Shown here: positions 9,876-20,819 of the stretch, one piece after another
How positions within the stretch are numbered: position 1 is the first letter of the stretch
Layout of the letters: each line of letters begins with the position of its first letter
Source: Bacillus pinisoli
GTDB lineage: Bacteria > Bacillota > Bacilli > Bacillales > SA4
NCBI RefSeq assembly: GCF_023036475.1
Contig: NZ_JAJQKI010000002.1
Location: 186,001 to 250,000, forward strand
Direction: 5' to 3'
Length of the DNA stretch: 64,000 nucleotides
Made by a program: the position numbers and the translations under genes
Notes under the pieces: model-generated
What the model saw: only the letters and a program-made list of their open reading frames with translations
Told to the model about the DNA's origin: nothing
The model's database searches: none

Positions 9876-10826
9876 CTAATGCTCCACACTAAAATCTAGA
9901 TCATAACGTTGGATCAATAGAAGGTCTTGCCTGTCATAAGACTCATTACGTAATAATCTCATTGCTTGAGAACGAATTGTCTTTTCAATTACATTTCTTA
10001 CATATCGACCATTACTAAATGATCTTGGATTTTGTAGTAACACTTCCCTTAAATGATTCTTCAGTTCCCATTCGGCGTCCTTAGTAAACTGATATTCTTT
10101 GTCCGAAAGCATCCTCTGGGCGATTTCCATTAGTTGTTCAACCGAATAATCCGGAAAGTCTAATACGACTGGAAATCTTGATTTTAGACCAGGATTTAAA
10201 GAAAGGAAGTTCTCCATTTCACGAGAATATCCAGCTAAGATCAAGATAAAGTCATGCTGTTTATCCTCCATATGTTTCACTAATGTATCAATAGCTTCCT
10301 TCCCAAAATCCTTCTCTCCACCTCTAGCTAGTGAATATGCTTCATCAACAAATAAAATTCCACCCATCGCTTTTTTAATAAGGTCACGAGTCTTTTGAGC
10401 AGTATGACCAATATATTCCCCAACTAAATCTGCTCTCTCAGCTTCGATTAAATGTCCTTTGGACAAAACATTCATTTGTAAGAACAGTTTTCCTAATAAA
10501 CGGGCTACTGTTGTTTTACCAGTACCAGGATTACCCTTAAATAACATATGCAATACCTGCTTGCCTACTTTAAGCCCCTGTTCTTCCCTCTTTTTATTAA
10601 TGTATAACCAGGCATAAATTTCCTTAACCATCTTTTTCATCTCGGTTAATCCAACAAGATTAGCCAATTCTTCTTCTATGTGTTTTAATTCAGGGTGCTT
10701 AACAGGCGCCTCAACCATAGGAAACGGTTCACGCTCCAATTTAGTGGAATGAGATTGTTGTTTTTTTTGATCATGCAGAATGATATTAATTTGTCCGTTA
10801 TTTTTTAACTTTATTGGTTGATCCAA
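9876..10826 (-). CDS. spoVK: Stage V sporulation protein K (AAA ATPase)
   Basis: 316-residue CbxX/CfqX-type AAA+ ATPase needed for late spore maturation in B. subtilis. Walker A GNPGTGKTT (near residue 97), Walker B ILFVDEAYS (near 158) and a sensor/arginine-finger region (PGLKSRFP) are visible. The start is TTG after GAGGTGA at normal spacing. It has its own terminator and a sigma-E-like promoter upstream. In B. subtilis spoVK also lies next to hflX. Confidence 0.94.
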   Translation of the reverse strand: MDQPIKLKNNGQINIILHDQKKQQSHSTKLEREPFPMVEAPVKHPELKHIEEELANLVGLTEMKKMVKEIYAWLYINKKREEQGLKVGKQVLHMLFKGNPGTGKTTVARLLGKLFLQMNVLSKGHLIEAERADLVGEYIGHTAQKTRDLIKKAMGGILFVDEAYSLARGGEKDFGKEAIDTLVKHMEDKQHDFILILAGYSREMENFLSLNPGLKSRFPVVLDFPDYSVEQLMEIAQRMLSDKEYQFTKDAEWELKNHLREVLLQNPRSFSNGRYVRNVIEKTIRSQAMRLLRNESYDRQDLLLIQRYDLDFSVEH

Positions 10827-10851
10827 GGACTTTCACCTCTCATTTCCATAC

Positions 10852-10881
10852 ATTATACGTTGAAAGTTTAAGAAATGTGAC
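10852..10881 (-). promoter_or_regulatory. Candidate sigma-E promoter of spoVK
   Basis: GTCACATT (10881-10874), a 14-bp spacer, CGTATAAT (10859-10852). These resemble the mother-cell sigma-E elements GTCATATT and CATACAAT. The position, about 25 bp before the start codon, is suitable. Confidence 0.45.
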
Positions 10882-11010
10882 AAAAGCCTAATTTTCTATA
10901 AAAAAGTTATTAAATAACCACATTCGTTAGACTATATTCTACAAAATCAAACCGATAAATGCTGAAATAAGCACAAAAATGTCTACACATGCGCTTTCCC
11001 AAGAAATAAC

Positions 11011-11572
11011 CGAAAAGCGGAAGCGGCTTGCTCAGGCCCGACAAGCAAATGTTCCTGAGGCTAAGAAAAGGATGACTTTCCCTTTTATTAGACTCAGGGT
11101 TATTTGACTCGAGGGCCTAGCCGCTGAAGCTAGACAAACCGAAAAGCGGAAGCGGCTTGCTCAGGCCCGACAAGCAAATGTTCCTGAGGCTAAGAAAAGG
11201 ATGACTTTCCCTTTTCTTAGACTCAGGGTTATTTGACTCGAGGGCCTAGCCGCTGAAGCTAGACAAAACCGAAAAGCGGAAGTGGCTTGCTCAGGCCCGA
11301 CAAGCAAATGTTCCTGAGGCTAAGAAAAGGATGACCTTCCCTTTTATTAGACTCAGGGTTATTTGACTCGAGGGCCTAGCCGCTGAAGCTAGACAAAACC
11401 GAAAAGCGGAAGCGGCTTGCTCAGGCCCGACAAGCAAATGTTCCTGAGGCTAAGAAAAGGATGACCTTCCCTTTTATTAGACTCAGGGTTATTTGACTCG
11501 AGGGCCTAGCCGCTGAAGCTAGACAAACCGAAAAGCGGAAGCGGCTTGCTCAGGCCCGACAAGCAAATGTTC
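11011..11572. repeat. Tandem array, 4.3 copies of a 129-130 bp hairpin-forming unit
   Basis: Units begin at 11011, 11140, 11270, 11400 and 11529 with CGAAAAGCGGAAG. Four are complete and nearly identical, and the fifth is cut after about 44 bp. In unit 1 the outer arms pair (11022-11028 with 11119-11125, 11034-11039 with 11113-11118). An inner 18-base arm pair (11054-11071 with 11081-11098) has two mismatches. No open frame or spacer-like unique sequence is present. It fills the gap between spoVK and hfq. Related single copies lie near 47.7 and 60.4 kb. Confidence 0.95.
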
Positions 11573-11595
11573 ACACACCCTTTATTAAATCGAAG

Positions 11596-11620
11596 AAAAA
11601 AAACCTCGTTAGACGAGGTT
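11596..11620 (-). terminator. Intrinsic terminator of miaA-hfq
   Basis: 8-bp stem (11620-11613 with 11609-11602) followed by seven or more T, overlapping the hfq stop codon. Confidence 0.88.
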
Positions 11621-11856
11621 TAAGATAACTGCTGATCAAGATCCAGCTGTACATTCTTTTGTGGTACAAATGTGGAAATGGCGTGTTTATAAATTAATTG
11701 TTGTTTCCCTTCAGATTCTAAAAGCACTGTAAAATTATCAAATCCTTTAACCATTCCCCTTAATTGAAACCCATTTAGTAAATATACTGTTACAAATGCG
11801 TTGTCTTTGCGTAGCTGATTTAAAAACTGATCTTGGATATTAATAGATTGTTTCAT
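11620..11856 (-). CDS. hfq: RNA chaperone Hfq
   Basis: 78-residue Sm-like protein that forms hexameric rings and binds small RNAs and A-rich tails. Sm1 ([21 protein letters not shown]) and Sm2 (the KHAIST segment) are visible. The C-terminal tail is short, as in other Firmicutes. The ribosome binding site AGGAGG is strong. It lies 39 bp after miaA, the conserved miaA-hfq pairing, and ends the operon. Confidence 0.96.
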   Translation of the reverse strand: MKQSINIQDQFLNQLRKDNAFVTVYLLNGFQLRGMVKGFDNFTVLLESEGKQQLIYKHAISTFVPQKNVQLDLDQQLS

Positions 11857-11895
11857 AATAAGTCCTCCTCATTTCTCTATACTTTTCTATTTCGA

Positions 11896-12831
11896 TTAAA
11901 CATTAAGCTTTCCTGCTATATATTGAATAATTTCAGTGAACTTTTTTTCATAAGCTTCATTTGTGAGGTCAAACCAGTTAACATCCATCTTATTTCTAAA
12001 CCATGTTAATTGGCGTTTTGCATACCTTCTTGAATTTCTTTTCAAAAGTTCAATTGACTCTTCATAACTAATAAAACCATCAAAGTATTGGTATAACTCT
12101 TTATAACCAATTGCCTGGATAGATTGGACATCCCTTATACCCTTATCATACAACGATCTTACCTCTTGAAAAAGTCCTTCATCCACCATTTGATCAACCC
12201 GCTGATTGATACGAGAATATAATAATTCCCTCTCTAGAGTCAACCCAATTAATGCTAAATCATATAGTAATTCGTCTTCTTGTTCTTCCATGAAGTCACT
12301 CATTGGTTTTCCTGTTGTTATGTATACCTCTAGCGCTCTAATTACCCTACGATGATTATTGGGGTGAATTTTTTCTGCACTCTTAGGATCTAGAATTTTA
12401 AGGCGGTCCATTAAGACCTCAATGCCCTTAAGCTCCACTTCTTTCTCAAGCTCTTGTCTAACCTTTTCATTTGAACCCCTGTCAGAAAAATGATAATCAT
12501 ATATAACAGATTGTATATATAACCCCGTGCCTCCTACAATGATAGGAAGTTTACCTCGTTTGGTAATATCATGTATGACCGCTCTGACATCATGCTGAAA
12601 CTCTGCTGCTGAATATGCTTCTGTTGGTTCTTTACAATTAATGAGATGATGTATTATTCCTTCCATCTCAGAAGGTTTCACTTTCGCTGTGCCAATGTCC
12701 ATTGAACGGTATATTTGCATGGAATCTCCACTAATAATCTCCCCGTTAAATTTCTTTGCCAGCTCTATACTAAGCTTCGTCTTACCGACCGCAGTAGGAC
12801 CGATAATGACAACAAGCTTTTCCTTACTCAT
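11896..12831 (-). CDS. miaA: tRNA dimethylallyltransferase MiaA
   Basis: 311-residue enzyme that transfers a dimethylallyl group to adenosine 37 of tRNAs reading UNN codons. Its product is the substrate for MiaB, also encoded in this window. The P-loop GPTAVGKTKLS (residues 11-21), the DSMQIYRSMDIGTAK motif and the GGTGLYIQS substrate motif are present. It lies between mutL and hfq, separated from mutL by a terminator and about 160 bp. Confidence 0.96.
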   Translation of the reverse strand: MSKEKLVVIIGPTAVGKTKLSIELAKKFNGEIISGDSMQIYRSMDIGTAKVKPSEMEGIIHHLINCKEPTEAYSAAEFQHDVRAVIHDITKRGKLPIIVGGTGLYIQSVIYDYHFSDRGSNEKVRQELEKEVELKGIEVLMDRLKILDPKSAEKIHPNNHRRVIRALEVYITTGKPMSDFMEEQEDELLYDLALIGLTLERELLYSRINQRVDQMVDEGLFQEVRSLYDKGIRDVQSIQAIGYKELYQYFDGFISYEESIELLKRNSRRYAKRQLTWFRNKMDVNWFDLTNEAYEKKFTEIIQYIAGKLNV

Positions 12832-12996
12832 TGTTCATCTACCTCATTCCTGCCGTTCTTTGCTATGGACTATTTTATCACAAAAATATAAAAAATTATG
12901 TAGAGATAGAGTAGCAACATCAAATTATTATGCCCAATTCCAGAAATTTCATTCTCCATTCAATAAAAATATTATATTCATACCCGCTCAAAATGA

Positions 12997-13026
12997 CAAA
13001 AAAAGAAAGCTGCTTTTTGCAGCTTT
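12997..13026 (-). terminator. Intrinsic terminator of mutS-mutL
   Basis: 8-bp stem (13026-13019 with 13013-13006) followed by CTTTTTTT, immediately after the mutL stop codon. Confidence 0.85.
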
Positions 13027-14907
13027 TTACATGACTCGTTTAAATAGTTTTTCCATTTCATACGTACTGAAATGAACGATGATTGGTCTTCCATGAGGGC
13101 AAGTAAACGGGTCCTCTGATTGGCGTAAAGATTCAAGTAATGAGAAAATATCAGATTCACGTAAATAGTGGTTAGCCTTTATAGATCCTTTACAGCTCAT
13201 CATGATAGCCGCTTCTTCTCTTAGCTTCTTAATGTCTATTTTTTTTGAAGTTAGGACTTGCTGAATAATCTCCTCTATTACTTCCTCTTCGAACCCTTTA
13301 GGAAACCATTGGGGGTGCGATCTAACAATATAGCTTTGAGGTCCAAATTCCTCTAGAAATATACCGACATCTGCTAAAATATCTTTATTTTCTTCAACTA
13401 TGACATATTCATTATGGGAATATTCCAGAGTAATGGGAACTAATAAGTCTTGCAGTTCCCTTCTTACCTCTCCAACCTTGTCTCGAAAATACTCATACTT
13501 CACTCGTTCCTGAGCAGCATGCTGATCAACAATATATAGCCCATTCTCGTTTTGGGCTAAGATATACGTACCGTGCATTTGCCCAATTGGATATAGAGGT
13601 GGAATTCTATCTTTTTTATCATCAGTAGTAGATTCGTTTAACCCAGGTGTTTCGTGTATTATTTCCGTCAGCTCTTCTTCGTATGTCTGTGATCTTGTAT
13701 CTACCGTTTCCTGTTGTTCATTAGTAATAATATTTAACGAGTTTTCTTCTTGGGTATCAAATAATCTTTCACTAGAGTTTGTATTCACTTTGGGCGTTGA
13801 AAGAAAATCAAACTCTCTCTGTTCCTTAATAAAAGTGGTCGGACTATGAGTAAAGGTAAACGATTCTTGGACACTATCATTCTTCTTCACCGTTTTAGGA
13901 GCTTGAACAGTTGGAATAAGCTGTTGTGCCTTAAACGCCGATTTAATACCTTCTTTCAAAAGTTCATTTAATTCAGCATCCTTACTTATTCTTACCTCGA
14001 GTTTTGCAGGATGAACATTTACATCAACAAGTAACGGATCCATTTCAACTTCTAAAAGTGCTATGGGGAAACGGCCAATCGGCAATAACGTATGATATCC
14101 TTCTTGGATAGCCTTACTAATAGGAAAGTTTTTTATAAAACGACCATTTATAATAACAGACAAGTAGTTACGCGAAGCCCTTGTTACCTCTGGCAACGAG
14201 ATATAACCTTTAACTTTAAAATCTAAGGAATCCAACTCTAATGGTATAAGTTTTTTTGCAATCGACATGCCATAGATAGATGCTAATACTTGTAGAACAT
14301 TTCCATTTCCATTCGTATAAAGTATTCTGTTTCCATTATGAGTTAACTTAAATGAAACTTCAGGGTAAGCCATTGCAATTCGATTTACCGTATCTGTAAT
14401 ATTACCGAGCTCCGTATGAATGGTCTTCATGTATTTTAATCTAGCAGGTGTATTAAAGAATAAGTTCTGAACAGTAATCTCTGTTCCTTTTCGACTATTC
14501 GTTTTCTCATGTTGAATTACTACTCCACCTTTTAAAGATAGATGAGTACCTGGACCATGCCCTGTTGAAGTTTTGATTTCTAGCTCAGACACTGAAGCAA
14601 TACTCGGCAATGCTTCCCCTCTAAAACCCAGTGTTCGAATACGAAATAAGTCTATTTCATCTTTAATTTTACTTGTTGCATGCCTTTCAAATGCTACTAA
14701 ACAATCATCTTCTTCAATACCATGCCCGTTATCTATGATTCTAATCTTAGAAAGCCCGGCTTCTTCTATTTCTATTTCAATGATTGTACTGCCTGCATCT
14801 ATGGAATTCTCAACAAGCTCTTTTACAACAGACGCAGGTCGCTCTACTACTTCACCAGCTGCTATCTTATTGGAGAGTGAATCATCTAGTTTTCTAATGA
14901 TCCCCAT
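13027..14907 (-). CDS. mutL: DNA mismatch repair protein MutL
   Basis: 626-residue GHKL ATPase that couples MutS mismatch recognition to strand incision. The N-terminal ATPase has [11 protein letters not shown] and RGEALPSI. A low-complexity linker spans roughly residues 330-430. The C-terminal domain has the endonuclease motif [12 protein letters not shown] and CPHGRP, so this is the nicking type found in species without MutH. The start at 14907 follows AAAGGGGG at 8 bp. It lies 20 bp after mutS. Confidence 0.97.
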   Translation of the reverse strand: MGIIRKLDDSLSNKIAAGEVVERPASVVKELVENSIDAGSTIIEIEIEEAGLSKIRIIDNGHGIEEDDCLVAFERHATSKIKDEIDLFRIRTLGFRGEALPSIASVSELEIKTSTGHGPGTHLSLKGGVVIQHEKTNSRKGTEITVQNLFFNTPARLKYMKTIHTELGNITDTVNRIAMAYPEVSFKLTHNGNRILYTNGNGNVLQVLASIYGMSIAKKLIPLELDSLDFKVKGYISLPEVTRASRNYLSVIINGRFIKNFPISKAIQEGYHTLLPIGRFPIALLEVEMDPLLVDVNVHPAKLEVRISKDAELNELLKEGIKSAFKAQQLIPTVQAPKTVKKNDSVQESFTFTHSPTTFIKEQREFDFLSTPKVNTNSSERLFDTQEENSLNIITNEQQETVDTRSQTYEEELTEIIHETPGLNESTTDDKKDRIPPLYPIGQMHGTYILAQNENGLYIVDQHAAQERVKYEYFRDKVGEVRRELQDLLVPITLEYSHNEYVIVEENKDILADVGIFLEEFGPQSYIVRSHPQWFPKGFEEEVIEEIIQQVLTSKKIDIKKLREEAAIMMSCKGSIKANHYLRESDIFSLLESLRQSEDPFTCPHGRPIIVHFSTYEMEKLFKRVM

Positions 14908-14927
14908 GTTCTTCTCCCCCTTTAAAA

Positions 14928-17516
14928 TCATTTTAATTTCTTTTGTAATTCATAAAGCTTATTCATCGCATCCATTGGTGTCATTTCCATCAAGGGAATT
15001 GTCTTAATAAGCTTAATAATCTCTTTTTCCTTATCTGGTATTACAGATTCTTTAGTTGCTGCCGCTTCTTCTGTAAAGAATGATAATTGCGTTTCCTCTT
15101 CCTTAATTGTAGATAACTTCTTAGCTGGATGTTTACTGATTTTTTCTCCTTCAAATGTTGCAAGTAATTCTCTTGCTCTTGAGATTAAAGGCAACGGTAA
15201 CTCAGCTAGTTCTGCAACATGAATACCATAACTTTTATCAGCAGCACCTTCTTGAACCTTGTGTAAGAATACTACTTTCCCATTTTGCTCAATCGCTCTT
15301 ACATGGACATTTTGCAAGTGAGGTAACTCTTCTTCAAGTGCAGTAAGTTCATGGTAATGGGTAGAAAACAGGGTCTTGGCTTTAATATGTTCATGTATAT
15401 ATTCAATAATTGCTTGTGCTAATGCCATACCGTCATAGGTAGAAGTTCCTCTGCCAATTTCGTCAAATAATATTAAACTATTATGAGTTGCATTCGATAT
15501 TGCATTTTTTGCTTCTAACATTTCTACCATAAACGTACTTTGACCAGAAATTAAATCATCTGCAGCACCAATTCTAGTAAACACTTGATCAAATATTGGC
15601 AAAATGGCCTCTTCGGCAGATACAAAGCAACCGATCTGGGCTAAAATTGCTGTCAAAGCAATTTGACGCATATAGGTACTTTTACCAGACATATTTGGTC
15701 CTGTAATAAGTAAAACTTGACGGTCATCATTCATCATACAATCATTCGCTACATATTCCTGAGAATCCATCATTTTCTCCACTACAGGATGTCGTCCGTT
15801 TAACACCTTTAATGTATGATCGTTTGACATAACCGGCTTTACAAAATGACGTTCCTCACTAACTACAGCAAAAGCTTGTAGAACGTCAATTTCACTAATC
15901 ATTTTAGCTAGTCGTTGAAGTCTAGGTATATATACTTTTACTTGATCACGAAGCGAAATAAATAATTCATATTCTAACTGGACAATCTTCTCTTCAGCTT
16001 CTAGGATAAGAGCTTCTTTGTCTTTTAACTCCGGGGTAATATATCTTTCAGCATTTGCTAGCGTTTGCTTTCTTTCATATCTACCTTCTGCCAGCAAGCC
16101 AATGTTTGACTTAGTTACCTCGATGTAATACCCAAATACTCGGTTATATCCAATTTTAAGAGATTTAATTCCAGTGATTTCACGTTCTTTTTGCTCTAGT
16201 TCGGCAATCCATGTCTTTCCGTTACGACTTGCATCTCTATACTTGTCCAATCGTTCGGAATAACCGTCCTTTATCATATCTCCTTCTTTTACACTAAGTG
16301 GCGGCTGCTCTTTTAAGGCTTGCTCTAATAAAACTAGCAAATCTTCACAGCCATCCATATCGGCAGCCAACTTTTTTGCATACGGGAGTTCAAGCTCTGA
16401 AACTGTTGCTTGAATGAACGGAATCTGCTGTAGTGAACGTCTAAGTTGCACTAAGTCCCTTGCATTTACATTTCCGAATGCGACTCTCCCCGCTAAGCGT
16501 TCTATATCATAAACTTCCTTAAGTTTTTCACGAAGTTCACTTCTCTGAAAGAACTGCGCTAATAGTGCTTCAACCATATTTTGACGTGTCTTTATTTTAT
16601 TAGCATCAATTAGCGGTCGATCGATCCAAGCCTTTAGAAGACGCCCACCCATAGCGGTCATTGTTTCATCTAGTAACCAAAGTAATGATCCTTTTTTTCC
16701 TTTTGAACGGATTGTTTCAATTAGCTCTAGATTACGTTTAGAATACATATCTATTTTCATAAATTGCTGTACGGTATAGTACTCTGGTACTTGGATATGA
16801 TCTAACTTTCGTTTTTGTGTGCGAATTAAGTAATGCAATAATCGCGATACCGTAACTTTTTGCTTATCCTCTTGTAGTGATTCTACAATAGGAGTAACTT
16901 CATCAAGCTGTATCTTCAAGTCTTCATACGAAACGGTTACAAAACAGCGCTCTTGTAGTTGCTTTCTATTTTGTTCAGGAAGCTCAGAAGAGACAACAAT
17001 TTCTTTAGCCCCTGTTGATAATAATTCACTTATTACTTCATTCCAGTCATTTAATACTGTTACCTGAAGTTCACCCGTTGACAAGTCATTGTAGCAGAAA
17101 CCATAGGTCAAATCCTCCATTACAGTAAGAGAGGCTATGTAATTATTCTGCTTATCCTCTAGACTTTTCCCTTCCATTACAGTACCAGGCGTAATAAGTT
17201 GGACAACTTCTCTTTTCACAACTCCTTTTGCCTGTTTTGGGTCTTCAACTTGTTCACAAATGGCAACCTTGTATCCATTTAAAACGAGCTGCTCGATATA
17301 GTTAGGTGCCGCATGATAAGGTACCCCACACATTGGAATTCGCTCATCAACTCCACCTTCTCGGCTCGTTAACGTAATTTCAAGGACATGTGCTGCTCGT
17401 ACTGCATCCTCAAAAAACATTTCGTAAAAATCTCCTAAACGGAAAAATAAAAAGGCATCTTGGTACTCTGCCTTTATCTTTAAATATTGCTGTATCATTG
17501 GCGTATATGTGGCCAT
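14928..17516 (-). CDS. mutS: DNA mismatch repair protein MutS
   Basis: 862-residue mismatch sensor. The N-terminal mismatch-binding motif GDFYEMFF (Phe30, Glu32) is intact. Connector, lever and clamp domains follow, then the ABC-type ATPase with [13 protein letters not shown] and the DEIGRGTS Walker B. The C-terminal tail carries a predicted clamp-interacting segment (TQLSFF). It starts the mutS-mutL operon. Confidence 0.98.
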   Translation of the reverse strand: MATYTPMIQQYLKIKAEYQDAFLFFRLGDFYEMFFEDAVRAAHVLEITLTSREGGVDERIPMCGVPYHAAPNYIEQLVLNGYKVAICEQVEDPKQAKGVVKREVVQLITPGTVMEGKSLEDKQNNYIASLTVMEDLTYGFCYNDLSTGELQVTVLNDWNEVISELLSTGAKEIVVSSELPEQNRKQLQERCFVTVSYEDLKIQLDEVTPIVESLQEDKQKVTVSRLLHYLIRTQKRKLDHIQVPEYYTVQQFMKIDMYSKRNLELIETIRSKGKKGSLLWLLDETMTAMGGRLLKAWIDRPLIDANKIKTRQNMVEALLAQFFQRSELREKLKEVYDIERLAGRVAFGNVNARDLVQLRRSLQQIPFIQATVSELELPYAKKLAADMDGCEDLLVLLEQALKEQPPLSVKEGDMIKDGYSERLDKYRDASRNGKTWIAELEQKEREITGIKSLKIGYNRVFGYYIEVTKSNIGLLAEGRYERKQTLANAERYITPELKDKEALILEAEEKIVQLEYELFISLRDQVKVYIPRLQRLAKMISEIDVLQAFAVVSEERHFVKPVMSNDHTLKVLNGRHPVVEKMMDSQEYVANDCMMNDDRQVLLITGPNMSGKSTYMRQIALTAILAQIGCFVSAEEAILPIFDQVFTRIGAADDLISGQSTFMVEMLEAKNAISNATHNSLILFDEIGRGTSTYDGMALAQAIIEYIHEHIKAKTLFSTHYHELTALEEELPHLQNVHVRAIEQNGKVVFLHKVQEGAADKSYGIHVAELAELPLPLISRARELLATFEGEKISKHPAKKLSTIKEEETQLSFFTEEAAATKESVIPDKEKEIIKLIKTIPLMEMTPMDAMNKLYELQKKLK

Positions 17517-17558
17517 TACTTAATCCCCCGTTACTGACTAACTAAAAACTTTGACTTC

Positions 17559-17567
17559 ATTATAACA
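17559..17567 (-). promoter_or_regulatory. Candidate extended -10 promoter of mutSL
   Basis: TGTTATAAT on the minus strand (17567-17559) gives an extended -10 about 40 bp before mutS. The -35 is poor. Confidence 0.5.
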
Positions 17568-17639
17568 TAATTCAACAAAGTTCTACTTTGGTAAAAATAG
17601 AAAGGGCAATGAGACTTACGAAAATGACATACTAAACAA

Positions 17640-17671
17640 TAAAAAAAACTAGGAAGTATACCTCCCTAGTT
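17640..17671 (-). terminator. Intrinsic terminator of cotE
   Basis: Stem AACTAGG/CCTAGTT (17671-17665 with 17653-17647), extendable across the loop, followed by a run of T on the minus strand. Confidence 0.85.
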
Positions 17672-17676
17672 CGTCA

Positions 17677-18216
17677 TTATTCCTCTTCGTCGCCTAATAA
17701 GAAATTAGGATCTAAATCCTCGAAGTCCTCGTCATCTACGTCAAAGTCAAAGTCGTCATCACAGCCGTCACAGTGGACTGCTACACACACTTTTGTTTCT
17801 CCGATTACTTCTACTAAGAATTCTCTTTCTACTTGCACCACTACCTTATTACCATTCGGCGAAATCGTTGCCTCAAGGCAATTAGGTTGTTGAACTGCAC
17901 GTGCAATGACTTCATGGTCTTCACCAAAGAAATTCTCGTCTCGGTATTTAAGCTTTACAACATCTTTGTATGATACTGTCTCTGTTACAACCTCTGTTTT
18001 TGTATTGTCGTTGTAAGAGTACCATACGTTAATATCATAGCGACCATCAACTTCCACAGCATCCCCACATTTTTTTGCATTGTATACGTGGTTAATTACC
18101 CAGCACCCAAGAATGCTAGTTGGTCTGTGTGAAGGTGAAATGGTATGTGTTGACTGTGTGAATTTCTTTCCTTTTCCAACAACAGCCTTTGTAATAATCT
18201 CTCTGTATTGGGACAT
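17677..18216 (-). CDS. cotE: Spore coat morphogenetic protein CotE
   Basis: 179-residue organiser of the outer spore coat, assembled at the forespore surface by the mother cell. It matches CotE from [12 protein letters not shown] onward. The body is beta-rich and the last about 30 residues are almost purely Asp/Glu. A CDGCDDD cysteine pair precedes the acidic tail. The ribosome binding site AGGAGGG is strong. Candidate sigma-E and sigma-K promoters lie upstream. It is located between ricA and mutS as in B. subtilis. Confidence 0.96.
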   Translation of the reverse strand: MSQYREIITKAVVGKGKKFTQSTHTISPSHRPTSILGCWVINHVYNAKKCGDAVEVDGRYDINVWYSYNDNTKTEVVTETVSYKDVVKLKYRDENFFGEDHEVIARAVQQPNCLEATISPNGNKVVVQVEREFLVEVIGETKVCVAVHCDGCDDDFDFDVDDEDFEDLDPNFLLGDEEE

Positions 18217-18249
18217 AAGAACAAACCCTCCTCAATTCAATCTACAATT

Positions 18250-18258
18250 CATCCTATG
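18250..18258 (-). promoter_or_regulatory. Candidate sigma-K -10 element of cotE
   Basis: CATAGGATG (18258-18250) differs from the sigma-K element CATANNNTA in one base, about 34 bp before cotE. B. subtilis cotE has a late sigma-K promoter in addition to a sigma-E one. Confidence 0.35.
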
Positions 18259-18338
18259 CGTGACAAATGACTAGTGTGCTACAATTTTTTAGGAAAGAAT
18301 AAAATTTCATCACCAGCAAAATTAGGCGGTATAGTTCA

Positions 18339-18367
18339 TTGTATGCACGAATGCCCAGATATGTACT
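18339..18367 (-). promoter_or_regulatory. Candidate sigma-E promoter of cotE
   Basis: The -10 CATACAAT (18346-18339) is an exact sigma-E-type element. GTACATAT (18367-18360) lies 13 bp upstream as a -35 candidate. The resulting leader would be about 115 nt. Confidence 0.5.
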
Positions 18368-18456
18368 AAAATTTATCAGTTTGTAGAGGAATTTTCTTCA
18401 TTACTTCCTTTGTTAGAGTAGGACAAACTAAAAAGTGAGCAATTATAATAATGTTC

Positions 18457-18490
18457 AAAAAAAGATGCAGAAGGAATTCCTTCTGCATCT
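18457..18490 (-). terminator. Intrinsic terminator of miaB-ricA
   Basis: Perfect 28-bp palindrome (18463-18490, EcoRI-type centre GAATTC) followed by a run of seven T on the minus strand. It lies 85 bp after ricA. Confidence 0.88.
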
Positions 18491-18575
18491 TAGTAAATTA
18501 GGGTGTTTTTGTAAAGATTGTTACGTTATTAGACATTTTAGCTAAAAAGCAACAGAGTTAATAAAAGTGCCTTAA

Positions 18576-19025
18576 TTAATGACAGCCGCAGCCATCTCCA
18601 CAGCTACTTGACCCAGACCCATTAACTTTTGAACCTGTTTCTCCACGCAGTACATCTCCGCCTGTAGATTCAATGATTTCATTTGTTACAGTATTTGAGA
18701 TCGTATTTGCTACTAATTGAAGAAGGTCATTAATATCGACTTGTGAAGTCTTAAAATCTTGAACAACCGGAATTGCATCTAGCTCTTCCTGTAGTTGATC
18801 AATTTGTGCTTCAACCTTTTTTAAAGCTTCATGCTTACCATAGTGCTGATAGTTTACAGCATTTTTTTGTAGGTTTTTAATTTTGTTAATCATTTCTTGG
18901 ACTTTCGTATTGTAGTTAATCTGTGATTCCGCACGCTTAAAGAAGTCTACTTCTTCTGTTTGTGAGATCATTTTTGCTAATTCTCTTGCTCTGTTAATTA
19001 TTTCTTCTCTTGTATAAGTTGCCAT
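18576..19025 (-). CDS. ricA: RicA (YmcA), subunit of the RicA-RicF-RicT complex
   Basis: 149-residue mainly helical protein of the YmcA/YlbF fold. In B. subtilis the RicAFT complex assists RNase Y-dependent mRNA processing and is needed for biofilm, competence and sporulation. The C-terminus CGDGCGCH supplies closely spaced cysteines consistent with the reported iron-sulfur cluster binding. It starts one base after the miaB stop, with its GAGGTG ribosome binding site inside miaB. rny is encoded about 8 kb away in the same window. Confidence 0.94.
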   Translation of the reverse strand: MATYTREEIINRARELAKMISQTEEVDFFKRAESQINYNTKVQEMINKIKNLQKNAVNYQHYGKHEALKKVEAQIDQLQEELDAIPVVQDFKTSQVDINDLLQLVANTISNTVTNEIIESTGGDVLRGETGSKVNGSGSSSCGDGCGCH

Positions 19026-19026
19026 A

Positions 19027-20637
19027 TTAGTTCACCTCAACCATTTCCTCAACCATTTCACCATCTAGGGTCCATGTTTTTGCTTTAATAATTTTCACCT
19101 TTACGATCTTACCGATTGCAGACTTCGGTCCTTTAAAGTTAACCAACTTACTCTTCTCTGTATATCCAGCGAGAACCTCAGGATTATTCTTACTTTCCCC
19201 TTCTACTAGCACCTCAACGACTTGTCCTTCATAGGCCTTAAGCTTTTTCGCAGATGTCTCATTAACAACCGTGTTTAGACGTTGTAATCTTTCTTTCTTT
19301 ACTTCCATTGGAATATTATCTTCCATTTTAGCCGCAGGTGTACCTTCACGAGGAGAATATATGAATGTATAAGCTGAATCAAATTCAACCTCTCGATACA
19401 AAGATAAAGTCTCTTCGAACTGTTCTTCTGTCTCATTTGGGAATCCAACTATAATGTCAGTTGTTAAAGAGGCATTTGGCATTGCCTTTTTAATTTTACT
19501 AACAAGCTCTAGATAATGTTCACGAGAATATTTACGTGCCATTAGCTTTAGAATTTCTGAGCTACCAGATTGCACTGGTAAGTGGATATGATCTAAAAGA
19601 TTTCCACCTTTAGCTAACACTTCAATTAATCGATCATCAAAGTCTCTAGGATGACTCGTTGTAAAACGGATGCGAGGGATATCAATTTTACGTAGTTCAT
19701 CCATTAGATCTCCTAGTCCGTAATTCATATCTGTGAAGTCTTTTCCATATGCGTTAACATTTTGTCCTAGTAAAGTAATTTCCTGATATCCTTGTGCCGC
19801 TAAATGACGCACCTCTTGGATAATTTCTTCTGGACGGCGGCTTCGTTCTTTTCCACGAGTGTAAGGAACGATACAATACGTACAAAACTTGTCACAGCCA
19901 TACATAATGTTTACCCAGCCTTTAATGCTACCTTTACGGACTTTAGGAAGATTCTCAATAACATCTCCCTCTTTAGACCAAACCTCAATTACCATTTCCT
20001 TAGAGAGATATGCTTCATTTAGAATTTGTGGTAGACGATGGATATTGTGCGTACCAAAAATCATATCAATGAACGGATGTTTTTGAAGGATTTTATTTAC
20101 AACTGATTCTTCTTGTGACATACATCCGCAAACTCCGATTAATAAATCCGGTCTTTCCTTTTTCAAAGGTTTCAAATGGCCAATTTCTCCAAAAACCTTA
20201 TTCTCTGCATTTTCTCGAATTGCACATGTATTTAATAAGATAACATCTGCATCTTCAACTGTGTCAGCTTGTTCAAAACCAAGACCGATAAAAATACCAG
20301 ACATGACTTCCGTATCGTGCTCATTCATCTGACAACCATATGTGTTGATGATAAACTTTTTCCCCTGTCCCATTCCCTTTAACTCTGGAGCAAGTTCAAA
20401 TTGATCAATATAGTTAATAGATTCCTTGCCACGACGTTTACCTTCAGCAAGATCAGGTGCTTCATTAATCGTCACATTACGTCCGCTGATTCGGTAAGTA
20501 GTTTTTCCGTCTTCTTGACTCACTACTTTTGCACCGCTAAAATCGAAATATTTGCTGTAGTCCTTATCGGATTTTTTGTCCGAAGAATCTACAGTCTTTA
20601 TATGCGCAGTCTGCTCTAAACGCTGCTTTTCGTTCAT
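19027..20637 (-). CDS. miaB: tRNA-2-methylthio-N6-dimethylallyladenosine synthase MiaB
   Basis: 536-residue radical-SAM methylthiotransferase that adds the 2-methylthio group to i6A37 of tRNA. An N-terminal extension of about 93 residues precedes the UPF0004 domain ([11 protein letters not shown], Cys102, plus NTCAIRENA and CGCMS). The radical-SAM motif CDKFCTYC and a C-terminal TRAM domain follow. Three auxiliary and three radical-SAM cysteines are present, so it looks functional. It is translationally close to ricA. Confidence 0.97.
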   Translation of the reverse strand: MNEKQRLEQTAHIKTVDSSDKKSDKDYSKYFDFSGAKVVSQEDGKTTYRISGRNVTINEAPDLAEGKRRGKESINYIDQFELAPELKGMGQGKKFIINTYGCQMNEHDTEVMSGIFIGLGFEQADTVEDADVILLNTCAIRENAENKVFGEIGHLKPLKKERPDLLIGVCGCMSQEESVVNKILQKHPFIDMIFGTHNIHRLPQILNEAYLSKEMVIEVWSKEGDVIENLPKVRKGSIKGWVNIMYGCDKFCTYCIVPYTRGKERSRRPEEIIQEVRHLAAQGYQEITLLGQNVNAYGKDFTDMNYGLGDLMDELRKIDIPRIRFTTSHPRDFDDRLIEVLAKGGNLLDHIHLPVQSGSSEILKLMARKYSREHYLELVSKIKKAMPNASLTTDIIVGFPNETEEQFEETLSLYREVEFDSAYTFIYSPREGTPAAKMEDNIPMEVKKERLQRLNTVVNETSAKKLKAYEGQVVEVLVEGESKNNPEVLAGYTEKSKLVNFKGPKSAIGKIVKVKIIKAKTWTLDGEMVEEMVEVN

Positions 20638-20709
20638 GGAAAAAACTCCTTCCTAGTTGGTGAAAATTACTAGTTCACAACATACATAAAAATCTATACA
20701 CATTACCAT

Positions 20710-20738
20710 AGTATATAGGTTAACCATATTTAAAACAA
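20710..20738 (-). promoter_or_regulatory. Predicted sigma-A promoter of miaB-ricA
   Basis: TTGTTT (20738-20733), a 17-bp spacer, TATACT (20715-20710), about 70 bp before miaB. Confidence 0.6.
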
Positions 20739-20782
20739 TGGAAAACTTTGATGTCACTAATTATACAATTTTATCAAAATGA

Positions 20783-20810
20783 AAGCCATTTCCTAAGACG
20801 GAAATGGCTT
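20783..20810 (-). terminator. Intrinsic terminator of korAB
   Basis: Perfect 11-bp stem (20810-20800 with 20793-20783, 6-nt loop) followed by TCATTTT. Confidence 0.75.
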
Positions 20811-20819
20811 CTTTTATCA

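Noticed and set aside
11011-11572. CRISPR-like appearance of the repeat array
   Set aside because: The repeat unit is about 130 bp with no unique spacers, and no cas genes are present. It is a simple tandem repeat.
14573-15007. 144-codon plus-strand frame over the mutL start
   Set aside because: It overlaps mutL and mutS antisense, and its composition is that of an antisense shadow.
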